In this document: one piece after another, positions 49,318-63,300 of the stretch
Numbering within the stretch: the stretch's first letter is position 1
Layout: every line of letters starts with the position of its first letter
NCBI RefSeq assembly: GCF_008831285.2
Contig: NC_045140.1
Location: 7,622,505-7,686,504 of the forward strand
Length of the DNA: 64,000 bases
Reading direction: 5' to 3'
Origin: Nymphaea colorata
Taxonomy: Eukaryota; Streptophyta; Magnoliopsida; Nymphaeales; Nymphaeaceae
The notes under the pieces: model-generated
The model's input: the letters and a program-made list of their open reading frames with translations, nothing else
Told to the model about the DNA's origin: nothing
Database searches by the model: none
Made by a program: the position numbers and the translations under genes

Positions 49318-52300
49318 ATTTCCGGTGCTATTGTTGCAGCAACAAGTGGGTCAAATAAGAATAGCTTTCATATACATTTCATCAGTTCACTCTCACTGAA
49401 AAGGAAAAGCGTTTGTGTACTTAGAGTTGGCAGGTGGATGCAAAAGTGAATCAAGTAGAAGTTTCATTTCCCATTTCTTGTTCAGCATACATCCACCCTC
49501 TTAGCTCTGACCTTAAATCCAGATCAAACTTGTAGCTTTCATGTTTATGACGATTAGCATTGAACGTGCTAGTCATCCTAATTTCTGAACTAAATAAAGA
49601 AAGCAACAAATGTTTTACCTATCTGGTAAATGGATCTATTGTACTAAACCCAAAACCAACAACTTATGTAATCACATGTTTGAAGGTCCCAGCATGAATC
49701 AAGGTTCAAACATGGTCTAGTTGAATAGGAATCAATGTCCACTTGTTCAATGGTTTAGCTAGAAGACGTAAAGGGCCATCATAAATTGGTGCCATTGTTC
49801 AGTTGGTAAATGCATGTCATGAATAGGTGCAATAGTTTAGTTGAAAGTAAGTGCAGGCATCAACTTAGCCTAGTTGAAAGTAAGTGTAGGCATTGAGTCA
49901 GGCCCCCAGCAGTAGCTAGTGACTGGGTCCCTAATGAGCCAAGCCCTAGTTTTTAGATATGACCTACGGGCCGAGACCAGAATAGCTTACTCCAACCTGA
50001 CATCTTTTTTGGTCAAGCGGGCCGGATATCTGGAATTTATAAGCATGTACAAAAAAAAACCCTAAAGGGAGGGGGGATGCAGCCTTTCATGTTTTATTTC
50101 CTTCCCTGAGCACCCGTTTCTCCTACACTATACAGTAAATTTCATATGATTATTGACTGATTCCTACCGTCGTGCTTTAACTTATAGTTGTTAGCAATGA
50201 GGATAAAGCTCTTTGCTAAAATGAATTGTGAACTGACTGGCAGTTTGTGCAATGCATATTGTATGAAGCTACGTAAGTAGCAGAATACACAAGTTATATT
50301 AGTTTCCACCAAGTAATTGCAAACTTCAACAACAGTGATTCCCATGGCTTAGTTTTCATTATAGTTGGGAAATGTAGGGGTGCACATCCTTCTTCCATTG
50401 CTTGTTCACAGACAATGTCTCCCATTCTTCTTTTGCAACACCCCCTAGTGGGTTTGCTTATTTTGCAAGTGGAAAACACAAATGCTTAGGAAGTATGCAT
50501 GCAGACTTGATCTAGAGTTTGGAATCAAGCCAAAAATGCATAATGGGAAGTTGATCGTGCCATTTGCTCTATGTAAACATCAATGTGACTCTAAGTGGTA
50601 TATTAATTATCATGAATCTTATGGTTAAATCATGCAACTGCACACATGTATAAATAACGAAACCGAAGTGAAATGATGGAAAAGAGTGGCAAGAATGGAT
50701 TAATACAAATTTGTAAAGTAACAATATGAAATAAAGAGATGGTGAAAACGGACAACTTGCCAGCTTTAAATTGTTGGGAATTATAGTTTAATTAAATGGT
50801 GAGAATAATTGGGAATAGTTCAAATATGCTATGTATTATTTTAGAAAGTGTATAAATTTGTTAGAGATAGACAACTGGCTATGCTTAGTTGTTGGGAAAA
50901 GTTAGTCATTGATCCGTGCTGCTAAATCCTGCATAGCTTAATTCTACCTACATTCGTCGTGGTTAGTATAAAATGTTATCTTTTTCTCCTTCACTAGACA
51001 AAATTGAGATTGGAGCATTTCACATTGTATTCATTACGTCCATGCGGTTGATTGCAATGACTTTTTGCATTCTTCATATGATTATTGATTTATTTACTTG
51101 TTTTTCTAGTATAATGTTAAATGATCTTAACTACATGCAGTGAAGTCATGGGAAGGTTCGCATGGATGAGTGTAATTGGACCAATTTGTGCATTACAATT
51201 AGATTGAACTGCATGCATGTACTTAACTTACTACACTTAGTATGAACAATGTCAATGCATGAAATGAGGAAAGCATACTTCAAACTTCATAAATAAAGGT
51301 GAATGCTGTTACATTTGATACACAATTAATACGTGATATGTTCATCAACCTCATCTAAGTTACTCAATTTAGTCACCAATGGATAACTAGTTATTGCATA
51401 CTTTAGTTATACCTACATTTGTCACAGTTTGTTAATCCCTTTTCTTCCAAGCCGTAGAGTTGGCATTGAAGTATGTCACTTTATATTAGTCTAACTACAC
51501 CAATGACTATGCTTCCAATTAAATGAATTGATGCATGCTTTACATGATTATCGACTTTCTTATTTTCAAATTTTATAGTTCACGATAATTTACCTTGATA
51601 AAGACTCCTCATTTTCACAATTCAACAGATAATGATATGTCAGTATCACGATAAAGATTTGTTTTCACAATTCATTGGTTCATGACAAACATGGTACTTT
51701 GGTTTACAGTCAATCAGACATGTATAAATCATACCAAAATAAAGTCAGTGTAATCAATGGTTCATGATAGTTGATACTCCAGTTTACAAAGACATCTTGC
51801 TTCATTGGGGTTAATAGAATCCCCCTCATCGAGCCTCTTGGAAGGTAGTGGATTGTCATAGTCTATCTCTTTTGCCCTGGCTTACTCAATACTCTTTGAA
51901 AAATCAACACCCTTGTATGCTCAACAACATGATGATGAAGGAGATTTGAGTTAAGCAACACACACAAATATTTGTGAAAAAGGCATGAATCAGTTCAAAG
52001 GTTGAATAATGTGCAGAAGTTTTTCACCCTACTGCTATTTATATGCACCCATTCTTTGAAGTAGGTATAACCTTAGGATTCAAAAATTGGAAATGTAAAA
52101 AGTTCGTATATGGACTAGGAAACTTATAGGTGATGAAGGAAAACCTCTGTAACACCATCTGGTTGCATTCTCGAGTTTTATCCAACTTGGATAGCTTAAC
52201 AGATCCTAGAGCTTCCTAGAGTGTGTAAGCCTCATGAGATGGAAAAAACTGGTTGTTTCTTTCAAATTATACAAAATACCTTGCTTAGGATTTTCTTGAT

Positions 52301-53317
52301 ATGAATTTCTATTGTTTGGAATGCTTTACTACCCTTGCTCAGATTTACGAACTTATCTGACTTATCGAGATACTTTGAAGGCTCAGCCTTCCGTTTATTC
52401 TTTTTAGGACTCAGCAGACCATGACAATGGATTGACCGGAAAGCGAACTCACATTCTATAGAAAATTTTGTGTATTATTATGTCGGTACATCATGTCTTA
52501 ATTTTGTGGTCCATAGATGACATTGTTTTGCTTTGGTCTGGGGTCATTTATAATAAAATAAAGTAGTTTTGTATGGACGGATTTTGTATGCACAAATGAA
52601 AGGTTCAACCTCGGTATTATTTTGAAATTTATGGTATACTTTGATTGTTGTATTTGTCGCACACCAATGTCTTGCGTTTTGGTTTGAAATGGAAAAAAAG
52701 ACAAAAAAAGTAAAAAAAAAAAAAAATTGGGGCGTGACACAGCTGTTCCATATATATGAATACGAGTCCCATAGTGGTGCTCCTTGCTTGTTTTATGTTT
52801 ATCAAAATAACATGATTTCAAATGTAATATTTAACTGGACATGATATTTAATTTTCCCCACCAAATCGCAGGCAACCTGAGTAGTATGTACACTCAAAAG
52901 ACAGCTACAAGTCAAATAGCGATGCAGCAGCAGTCCAGACAGTAGCGGTCTGCCATCTATGTTCGGATGAATTAAAAGCGAGCAGCCATATAAAAAATCT
53001 CTGCTCTCATTTGACAGGCATCAGAAACTACCGCAAATTCGATTACATGAGAAACTTAAACTGTTATGCACATTGTGAAATGCGAGGTTCATCTTATACA
53101 AGTGACAAAGCACCTCCCAAAAATGATGCTGGCCAACAGCCAGCTTGCAGAAATACATACAAGTCCAACTATGGGATCTGTACATGCTAGGCAATGATTT
53201 TCCGGGCACGATCTCTCCAACTCCTTCTGGGTGGCACTTGTGCTCTTTCAGACCTCGTTCACCAATAGACTATCTGCTTCTTAATTTAGAACAAATGGAT
53301 GATCAGACTATCAGTCA
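49318..53317. other. Gene-poor intergenic stretch
   Basis: No domain recognised in any frame. It contains short direct repeats (TAGTTGAAAGTAAGTG twice near 49830-49890) and a poly-A run near 52706. Two regions near 50945-51110 and 51412-51580 share words such as TACCTACATT(C/T)GTC and ATGATTAT(T/C)GA in the same order and may be a very old duplication. The part next to 53317 is probably the 3' UTR of the VPS3-like gene. Confidence 0.5.
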
Positions 53318-56300
53318 TCAGAGCTTCTTCACTAGCCAACCAGGCTTGAACACAAAATCCCGCTGAAAATCACGCCCATTGACCGGACAAATGTGCTCAG
53401 GTTGCCGACGGAAACACTGCAACAGACAAAATCTCTTGGGTGAAAATATATTGCCAAACATATGCACAAGTTTTTGTTTTGTATATTTGCCCGTCAAGGC
53501 ATGATTTTTGGAGAACATATCACAATGAGAAGAATCTGCAGTCATACAACTGCAATTTGTAATATTACCAACATATATCCATTAAAAGCGGGGATCAAAC
53601 AGACGCAAACTGAAATTCAAACCTTGTAGCAGACCACTGAATCATCGGGATACATGGCAAAAAGTTTTGTGCCAAGACGTGTGTGGCAAGAGTCACATAG
53701 GCTCTCATCATTGATCTGCACATGCCTTGTTCTTTCCTCAAATCTTGCCAGCCTGGTATCAAGATTTATAGCTCGTGACAGATTATATACAATCTGCAAA
53801 TGAGCAAGACAAATAATAAGAAACAGTTGCATTAAGTTTATTAACCATGATCACAGCTAATCATTTACAAACTTCATAGCTAAACGAGGATGTAGTGGAG
53901 AATTGAATAGATGCTCATAAAAATAGCAGCATGTGCTCAGGAACAAAAAGCAATAACCTATTGCCTGATGAGTAGTTACAGAAAAGAATTCTTGCAAGAA
54001 GTTTGATTGCAGATAAACAATATTATCATCCACAAAGCATGGGATGCACCATGGTTATCAATCCTGCAAAACAAAACAAGTGAAACAGATCCTATCTGTT
54101 GCACTGTGCCGTGCAGGTGTTCTGCCAGAAGCAGGATGCCTAGGCACCATTGAGATTGACTAGGTGGCCCACCTAAAAGCCACCTAAGCACCTTAGTTAT
54201 TGTTGCAAAATTTAATAATAAAATAAAACCATGAAGACTAAAAGTGGATAAAAAGAAAAAAGAAAAAGTCTCTCTCTCTCTCTCTGTGCTGCGTCCTCCC
54301 TGCTCTCATTACCTTTGCTACTGCTGCTGCTGCTGCTGTTACTGTCACGCTAATGCTGCCATGGCAAGGCCTTAGGGTTCTTCCTCCTTTTCGTTCTTTT
54401 TTTAATGCACTTTTTTCTTCTTCTTCCTTTTCATTCTTTTTTTCATTGCACTTTTTTCTTTCTTCTTCTTGCTGTTTAGCTCACCCTTTTGCTACATATA
54501 GTGTTAGCATTGTGTCTGTATGCATGCATCATGCATGTGTGTGTGCATGTGTGTGTGTATATGCTTTGTGTGTTCCTTGAGCTTCACAGATGCTTAATTT
54601 CATCTCTTTTTTTTTACATTTTTCTTGGGTCATATTTATTTTTTGGGTCAACCAAAGGCCTGCTTCAGCCTCCTTTTCACTGGTCCATCTGCCTAGGACC
54701 ACGTAATGCTTTTGAATACAGAGAGAACAAAAACATTGAGGTCTTTTCTCACCCCACTCATGTGCTTCACTCCAATCATGAGTTCAGGCCACGAAGCTAC
54801 CACCACCAATGTCCACCTGACTCTGCAGCCAGCAAGTCCCCTCCTGGTCTTCTTCTTCTACTTCCACTTCTGCTGTTATTCATCTCTGATTCCCTTTTTC
54901 CTTTCTCTCTAGGTCATCTTCTGTCTGCCAATGATTATGTCCTCACCATTGGTAGGCTTCCCAATTCTTCTTCTTCTTTCTTGTCCCTTTTTTTGTGATT
55001 TTTTAGCCTTCTGCTTCAAAGTCCTAGGCTAGAGGTGAAAGCTGCTAGAGGATCACTTCCTGGTTGTCTCGACACCATCAATCTTAGTCACCAGTGTGTT
55101 CTTGAGCAAGAGATTAGGTTCTGAGAAGACAACATTATCCTAACTTCAGATTTTTGTTCTTGACAGTCCTAATCTAATGAAAATTTGCTTTATTTTTTCC
55201 TTCCTTTTTCCTCATTTCTTGAAGTTTACAGATAGACCACTTTCTTTATTATCATAAAAGATTGAGCTTTCAAGTTTTGCTTTTGATTTATCTGTAGCTG
55301 ATTTGATGGAAAGCCTGTAGCAGCTTATTGAAGAATCAAACGAAGGTGAAAAAAAATTGAAACCAATTTGGCTTTAGTCCTCATATGGGCTCAATTTTGA
55401 TACAGTTAAATGAGATTGCAGCTCATCATATTTGAAGTTCAGAATAGGCATCAGGCTGCGTACCCGTCCCATTGTCAGGAACTCAATCCAAAACAGGTTG
55501 GGCTCAAATATTTTATAAGTGATTTCTAATCCAACTTAAATGCCCAAAATGCTCAAATTGTGAACTGAAGCTTCTTGCTAGTGAATGAAATATGAATAGT
55601 AGCTGGTTGCTAGTGTGTATATATAGCCCGACCCATCTAGCCTATGCAATCAAACGTCAGATGATCTCTTCAGGCACTTTGAACCATATGAATCACCAGA
55701 CTAAAGAACAGGCTGTCTGTCAGAATACTGCTATGATCTAAATGGCACCTACAGGTCCTTGGCAAAAATTTTAAGACAACCTATCGGTCTCAAAACATCA
55801 TGTAGCAGACATGAACAAGCCAAGGTCTTACAAAATTAAGGCACAAGCAGTAGTGTTGACAGAAATCTATAAAGTTATAAACGCATTCATATACAACATT
55901 CAATCAAATTTGGTAAGAAAAAGGCACAACTCTGCAAGAGAACAGTTTAATCCTTTCGCATGCCTCTCCAAATTTCCAAAAGTAGGCAAAAAGAATTTGT
56001 TCAAAAGACAACTGAAAAAACTAGAAAGTAGAAACTTCAGTCAAACAAAAAATTACCTGCCCCTGGTGGTAATGATGAACTCGAGCTCTCAGCATTCGTA
56101 ACAGTGTCTCTGAAGCAAGCTGGAGTGGCATATTTGGGGACAACTTCTGCAAATCAACGTTACAGAATACACATGGCTATAACTTTAATTTACAAAATTG
56201 ACACCCGTTAACAAGAACAGACCAAAACAAGAAAAAAAGACTTGGAAGCTATGTGACACGGGTACGCCACTTTTGCCCAAGTACCCGTGCCGATACATGG

Positions 56301-57888
56301 GTACGGTGACAAGGGTACGGGTACAGCTGGGGTACGCAACTTTTGCCCAAGTACCCGTGCCGATACGTGGGTACGGTGACACGGGTACGGGTACAGCTGG
56401 GGTACGGCTGCATTTTAAACTTTTAAAATTATATTTTCAACTTATTTTTTTCTCTATTTTTTTATTTTCCCTTCTTTTATATTTCCCTTCCAATAAGATT
56501 CTATATTTTCCTCTCGTTTTCTCTTTAATTTTGAGATTTTTTGTAGATTATAAGACTATTAATGCTTTTTTTTTCATTTTTGAAAATATAAAATTTGCAT
56601 ATCCGCATACCCACAATTTTGAAACTTGCCGTGTACGAACCCGTACCGCCGTACCTGCACCCTTACCATACCCGCACCCATGTGACATAGCTTGGAAGAT
56701 GTTGCTATTACCATCCGAATGAAACGTCAAGAAATTGGAGAAAAAGAAAAAACAAGACTGATTAATATCAGTGACATTAAGACCAATCATGGTAGCAACT
56801 AGCGAGCTATGCTTCTCCAAAGGTGCTCAAAATTTTGATACATGGCTTAGTCATACAATACTCAGGCCACTCACCAAGCTGAGTAATATCATTGAAATTA
56901 AATACAACCTAGTGTCAAACATACATGCTCACTCAAAACAGTAATTTACAATTTTAGACAAATTAATGGCGACTTTACCTCCAACACTTGCAGAGGATCT
57001 AGAGATTCGCCGTGATTATGAAGAAGACGTACAGCAGCATTAAACATAGGTTCCTTCCCATCTTGTGGATCCAGATACATGTCAAGCAGCCTGTCATGTG
57101 GAGATTGCTAAATATGGAACAACACAAATAACACAATGCACACTGTTGTACCCAAGAAAAAAGAATGAAACCTACTGCATATATGCATCTGGTCTCCCAA
57201 TCTCAGCACAATATCGTTCTGCAGCTTCACCATCTTCCAGTTTTCTACATAAATTCCCAAGGAACTAGTTATACAAACTAAGCTGGTTACTTTCCTAAGA
57301 TCCTATGAAATGCCATTAGATCAACATGTATAGGAACTTCAGAATACATAACGTTTATAGTAACTCACAGGGCCAAAATTTGGAGAACCAGGGCTTCATG
57401 TCCCAATTTCCTATGCAAAATTGCCTGAAACAGGTAAATGAAAAGGCAAGCACTTTAGAACTGCAACTAAGTCTTGTTTCCTGACAGGATGAACTGTAGA
57501 ATTTTTGTGGAGGTCATGCAGTAGAGATAATCCAATAGGCATTTTAAAGACATATATACAAGCATTAAATCAGAAAGAAAATAAACTGCCCAATGATATG
57601 AAGATAGAAATATTAGGTGGAATTCAAGTTTTACAATTTTGTCCCTAATAACAAGTTTTTTAAATTCATCAGACGGCAGAACTGTGTGATGTTTTTTTTT
57701 TCCAGGAACAAAATACACACAAATAGTTGTTTCATTATCAATAAATGGTTATTGCTATGTTAAAAGAAACTGACAAAACCAAAAGATAATCGAATATGGT
57801 CTTTTTGGAGAAACTTGGAAAATAACATAAAATTATTGTGATAAGAAAAAATATTTTCATTGTGACGATATATTGAAAATATGACAAC

Positions 57889-57935
<47 letters not shown>

Positions 57936-58022
57936 AGAGAGAGAGAGAAAGAGTACTGACTACTACAAACATCCAACCCAAAGTCCCCTTCTCATTAGAA
58001 ACATAGAAAGAAAGAGAAGGTC

Positions 58023-58082
<60 letters not shown>

Positions 58083-58855
58083 CATCATTCCAAACCTTAA
58101 TTGACTCAGGAAGTCTTGTGTGAATATGAGAATATTCACAAGACCAAGTAAATTGCAGGCCTGGGGTTCAGCCAAAACGAGTTCAACCATTTTGCCAAGC
58201 CTCAGTTGACTCAGAACCTTTTTTGTGGATAAGGATATTCATTGAATCAGTAAATCCAGTGAATGGCAGGTATGGGCTTATTCAGTCAATCCACTAAGCC
58301 AAGGAAAGCTTTAAACATTATTCTGGGCTTTTGTTCAAGCATCCTAAATTTTTTGCGACTAAGATCAATCTGCCCTGTTCTAAAAATGCTATGTTCTTAT
58401 AATGCAAGTTGCAGCTGGTGCCCTCTTGGTTTTTCAATATGCACACACATATACAGAACGGTGTGAATATATCAATTATGTTTTGGTACTTCAGCCCAGT
58501 TTATGATCACATTGATAATACCACACAATGCAAACAAAAAACACCAAACAGGTGAGGAAATCAAACCTTTTCTAGCCATAACTCTGATCCTTCTATCAAA
58601 TCAAGAACCACTTCTGCATCATACAAATCTGAAGAGTCCAAGAAAAACTGCAATTTCTCCCTAACAAGAAATCCAATATCCATGCTAGTTATCGTGTCAG
58701 AGACATTGTCCGCTCTGAGCATAGCAGCACTTGGATCATGCTTAGCAACGTCCGTTCCAATGGTTTCCACCACAGGTTTTGCAAGTGAAAGTGCATACAG
58801 AGTGTGGAATTGACTGTCTTCCAAACCTTGGTCTTCAATTAACCATTGCAAGTAT
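53318..58855 (-). CDS. VPS3: VPS3/TGFBRAP1-like CORVET subunit, C-terminal third (partial)
   Basis: Seven exons on the minus strand: 58855-58567, 57424-57369, 57244-57176, 57090-56979, 56146-56057, 53793-53623, 53416-53318 (TGA). All GT-AG, phases consistent, 886 nt giving the last 295 residues; the family is about 980 residues, so the 5' exons lie beyond the right edge. VPS3 is the CORVET-specific subunit of the vacuolar tethering complexes and acts with Rab5-type GTPases on endosomes. Visible: the clathrin-repeat-like helical region YLQWLIEDQGLEDSQFHTLYALSL, then VLDLIEGSELWLEKAILHRKLGHEALVLQILAL, RYCAEIGRPDAYM, LDMYLDPQDGKEPMFNAAVRLLHNHG and LRARVHHYHQGQIVYNLSRA. The end is the VPS39-type zinc-finger region RHVQINDESLCDSCHTRLGTKLFAMYPDDSVVCYKC and GRDFQRDFVFKPGWLV, which distinguishes VPS3 from VPS39. 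The exon at 58855 begins mid-codon, so an upstream exon must exist. No frameshift or stop in the part seen. Confidence 0.92.
54265..54350. repeat. CT and CTG repeats in a VPS3 intron
   Basis: (CT)n near 54267-54287 followed by six CTG units near 54320-54338, inside the 2.3-kb intron 53794-56056. Open stretches downstream (54489-54998) are low-complexity and not coding. Confidence 0.8.
56249..56690. mobile_element. hAT-like MITE, family A, in a VPS3 intron
   Basis: A 442-bp element with a perfect 8-bp duplication CTTGGAAG (56241-56248, 56691-56698) and inverted ends CTATGTGACACGGGTACG (left) and CTATGTCACATGGGTGCG (right, read inward). The left part holds a 70-bp unit in tandem (56261-56330, 56331-56400, then a partial third). 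It lies 103 bp upstream, in gene sense, of the exon at 56146-56057. The host intron is 832 bp, more than half of it this element. Confidence 0.9.
57892..57955. repeat. AT then GA microsatellite in a VPS3 intron
   Basis: (AT)n 57892-57932 followed by (GA)n to about 57949, the same AT-GA junction as at 36.4 kb. Confidence 0.9.
58026..58077. repeat. CT microsatellite in a VPS3 intron
   Basis: (CT)n of about 52 bp, uninterrupted, 75 bp from the AT/GA run. Confidence 0.95.
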
Positions 58856-60370
58856 CTGTACATGTTATGTAGCATAAGACAGTGCAAAGAATAATGCTAG
58901 ATGTAACCACTCTATAGGAAAGCACAGATAGCACTAGGCAACATGTATAAGAAGAAAGAAGATAAATACAAACAGCATATGAGGCATTAATTTTAAGACA
59001 TGATATTTCATACATTTTCTTACAGGCATGGACCAACCATGGATCTCACCAATTATGTCTACTTGGGGGCATTTAAACTTCAGAGACCAACATCAGTTTT
59101 ATACTATTTAAGTAGTAAGAAGAATTCTCCTGCACAAAGATAAGCTGTTGAATCACCCAAGAGCTAGATGCTCCCCTACCATCTCCAAAGTGCTCAGCCC
59201 TAAGTAACATAGATGCACCTAAAGAGGCATCAAAACTAAGTAACATGGACTCTTCGAAGAGGTTATCCCACCTGATTGTACCTAAGTAACATAGATGCGT
59301 GTAAAGAGGCATCGCAGTGATTGTGTCCACGTCAATGTGATGCAGGTGCACCTGTTGGTATGGCATAACATGTGGTCAACACAAGTCTAGTGTGATCAGA
59401 TGTGTCAGAGCATTTTTGTCCAAAGTTGGTGTGCACTTGACTCTAGTGATCAAAGAGTGACTCAGTTTGAGCCGGATGCACACTGGCATGTTTCCGTCCA
59501 ACTTCCAGACCTGAATGTTGACAAGTCTATATTTCTCCTTTTTTTAGCAATTAAAATAAAGGTTGTTAAAAAGTGGTTAGAGCACATCAACCCTGCCCCT
59601 TTCTCGAGTTTACTCCTGCCATAGAGTCAAAAGAAGGTGAAAGTAATAGTGTAAATGTGTACATCATTTGTAGGTCTTATCATGTCTCTTCTGTTGGGGC
59701 TTAGGAATTCATGTAGGTAAAGAAATTGCTGCAGAAAATGTTAAAGAATCTAAAAAACTACAGCAAGGTATGAAATCATTCAAAGAAAGAGGTTAGAGTA
59801 TTCGAGTGCAGTAAATGCTTTCATCTCTCTTCAAGATGATGAGTTTCATAAGGAAAGAGACAGGAGGAAAAGCACAATAGGCATGTTATAATACTTGTGG
59901 ATGCACAAGCATGCATTGAAAGGTGTATAGATTTTTTTATTTTACCAGTTGTGTTACTTCCAATGTAGCTAAAATCCTTATTAGAAAGATTTAGCCACCT
60001 CACTTGCAAACTGCCAATCATCTAGATATCTGCCTCCAACAAAGCTACATACTAAGTAAGAGAAAAATCGTTTATTCATCTAAACTAATGAATTTGTGAC
60101 TCACTTAACAACACCAAACTCAAACCAAGTTTCATGTGCACATATGTAGCTGATTGCACTTGCAGTTGACAATTGAATTGGTGAACCAAAGCAACACCAG
60201 CACCTGGTGTGTGTACATCATATAACTTTGTGGTAGGTGAACCACAGTCTCAGCCACCCAATTGCAAGGAGGAAAAAGTACAGAAGAAAAGGAAAGGAAG
60301 AAGAAAGGGGAAATTTTTCCTTCACTTCGAAGGGAGGGCATCCAAAAGTTTCTTACATCGAATCATGCCC
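58856..60370. other. VPS3 intron sequence, short repeats
   Basis: Starts with the acceptor of the exon at 58855. No exon recognised. Two direct copies of CCTAAGTAACATAGATGC with a following AAAGAGGCATC, 81 bp apart (59199 and 59280). The part nearest 60370 may contain the 3' LTR of the gypsy element, but its limits could not be set. Confidence 0.45.
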
Positions 60371-63300
60371 TCAAACTCGACCTTCTAAACCTTCGAACAT
60401 GTAAACTGGATGATAGCAGTTGACCTGCCCCAGCCCCAGACAATATGATGGGCATTTACAAGATTACATGTATGTACACACACAATTTACAATTTTTTTA
60501 CAACTATGTAATTCCTAAGCTAAACACCCTCATTATTTTGTGATTCCTATGAATTTCTTTGTGATGTACTTTGTGTCTTCCAAGGTGGCCAATTGTTCCA
60601 AGTCTCTGGCCCACTCTATAAACCTTGAGTTTTCAAGGCCCCTTACAAACCCTTCAGGGCTCCAAAACACAGAAGAGTAAAGTCCTCCGAAGCCAGTAAA
60701 ACCAGGAGTGGATTGAGTTCACATGAGTGGCCATATCCCTTGATGATTTTCAGTGGGGAAATGTGGAACATAGACTGCATCATGGAGGTAGAGCAAAGAT
60801 TCAGATGGCAAGCTACACACCCTACTCTGGCTTCCACTATATATAGCACATAGAAACATAGAGATAATTTGTGATGAACTATGGCTCCTGTGGTTTTTGA
60901 CTTATTTCTGCTATAATAGAGCCTCTAGTCAAACCTAATCACAAACATGAAATTCTCTATCTGTATGGTGCTTGCCCTACTGTTGCTTCAGCCGGTTGTG
61001 AGCAGTCCGTCAATTAGCTTTAAGGTGCTTGTGAACTTCATCTTTGTTATGGAGCTGCATATCTAGTCGTTCATTAAGTGTCATTCCTTGCTGATAGCAC
61101 AGACGTTGAGATGGAGGTCTCCCATATAGGACCTTGAAGGGAGTCATCCCCATGGATGAATGACTTCTAATATAGGAAAACAACACCCATGCTATATCCT
61201 GTGGCCAATATGCGGTTGCTAAACAGCATTAATGACTCCAAGCATAGATCTGAAACTCTGGTTGTCTGTGGGTGGTATCCAGTGCTTATTCATAGTCAGA
61301 TATCCTGCAAAAAGTATTCTTAGAAATATAATGTCTCAACCACTTAAATGAACCATGCTTTGCAACTTTCCCATGACTTAGAGGAATGTTTATGCAACTG
61401 TTTTGGCATTGTAAGAATATGGTCAGTGCAGTGAAACATGTATACATAGACAACATGTCAACAATGACTAAAACTAATGGATTTTCCTTTTGTGCTAAGA
61501 AATCTGGGGACATGTCCTCCCAAATTCTGTCCGAGTCTCTGTCATCGGTAATGGCTGGAGAAGTCCAGATGGGCTCATAGATTAGTATTTGTTCTGGCAT
61601 ATGCTACATGTTTTGTTGAAAGTTGAAACTCTTCACATGCTCCTCTCATTCCCTTCCAACAGAGCAAAATCTTGGGGCATCGATGGGTAAGCCCTTGTCC
61701 TCCATAACATGCAGATGGAGTTTAGAAATAATATTCCAAAATGGAATTGAATAAGAGTCAACCATGTAAATTTGGTTGTCGCCATCATATCTCATACACT
61801 GAACTGAGGCAGTTCACAGACAAGAATGCAATTTTCTCTTGATCTCAAGGAGTTCAAGCAATCTACTATCCTTTTTCAAATTTGCCCCCATAAGTCAAAC
61901 CATGGCATTTTCATTGTACATAATATCCAATCCCAGCCATATCAACCAACTGCAACAAAGTGTCTCTATCACAACAGCCGCCACCATGCAATGTGCATTT
62001 TCAAAGGCAAACCCCATAAGTTAGGAAATCCTATGCTGAGCAGGGGTGCTTACATTGTGTTGCAGAAACTGCAGGCTGTGATGATCCAACTGCACTAAAA
62101 GTTGCCTTCCAATCAAGTTTGCAGCATCCATTTGTGAGCTGTCAGAGCAATAGATACTAATTTGCATTTATCAGCTGTGAGTTGGCAGAGCCAGTATAGA
62201 TAACTTCATTTGATCAAGCAGGGGGTGCTCCTCTTGTCACAGCATAACTCATACTCCGAAAACGGAAGCATCAGTCTTCAGAACAAATGATTTTAAGAAG
62301 TCTAGTGGGATCGAGGTTCAAAGTGGTAGTGGCACGGCAAGTTTGACAAGTTCAAATGCCTTCTTTGCTACCAAATCCTAGTGAAATTAGTCATGCTTAG
62401 TGAAATTAGTCATGCTTAAGCAATAACGTAAGAGACTTGGCCCATCCTTACCTTCCAACGTTTTTTCTTTTCCCTTTTTTTTTTTAGGTGGGATATACCT
62501 GCACACTGATCTGTAAAAATGTATCCAAGGGTAGACACCTTTTGTCGACTGAAAGCATGCTTAGAAAATTTTTTATGAAGCTGTTTGATTAGCAAAGTCA
62601 GTTCATTACAGTGGCAGCTGCAGAAGGTCAAATCAAGTATTGAATCAAAATGTCATTGAGAAAACAAGGATGACCTCCCTTAGGAATGGTTGGAAATTTG
62701 GAATATCTAGTTCATCAGATTCTCATAGGTGGAAGGAGCATTGATTAGCCTTAACCTGGAACTCGTATAATCTCTAATGTATATGAAATGTTGTTTTGGA
62801 CTCATATTCATTAGCAAACCAAGTCTAGCCACCCAAGGTCTAGCTTGGAGAAAACACAAGCAACTTGCAACTCATCCAGCAAATATTCTATTAAGAGAAT
62901 CAGGTTCTTGGCCTCAACTGTAATGACATAGAGTACAGTACTAGAGATGCATATGGACTACATGACACATCGGCACTGGATCACCCCTTATTGCAACATG
63001 TTTCTCACCAACTTTCGAGTCTCCACTTTTCAAGACTGCCAGCATCTATAAGGCCTGATTTTGGAATGCTTGATTCTTGCTCCTGAATGAATAGTATAAT
63101 AAAAAATCTCAAAGGAGGCATAACTATCGCTTTGTCAAACATTTGTTTGGTAGCATATGAGTACTTGCCTCAAGTGATCAGGGTGTTCTTCTCACACCAC
63201 ATGCTATTTGTATAATATTTGCAAAATTAGGCAATGTCTACCTTTGCCTTGATGTTTTGTTATGTTAGGGAAGTCATATGTGTTTTGGACAAGGGAAAAT

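Noticed and set aside
54489-54998. 169-codon plus-strand open frame in the VPS3 intron
   Set aside because: Low-complexity Leu/Ser/Phe-rich translation of CT-rich intron DNA, with no start context or homology.
56198-56722. 174-codon plus-strand open frame
   Set aside because: It is mostly the translated family A MITE with its 70-bp tandem units.
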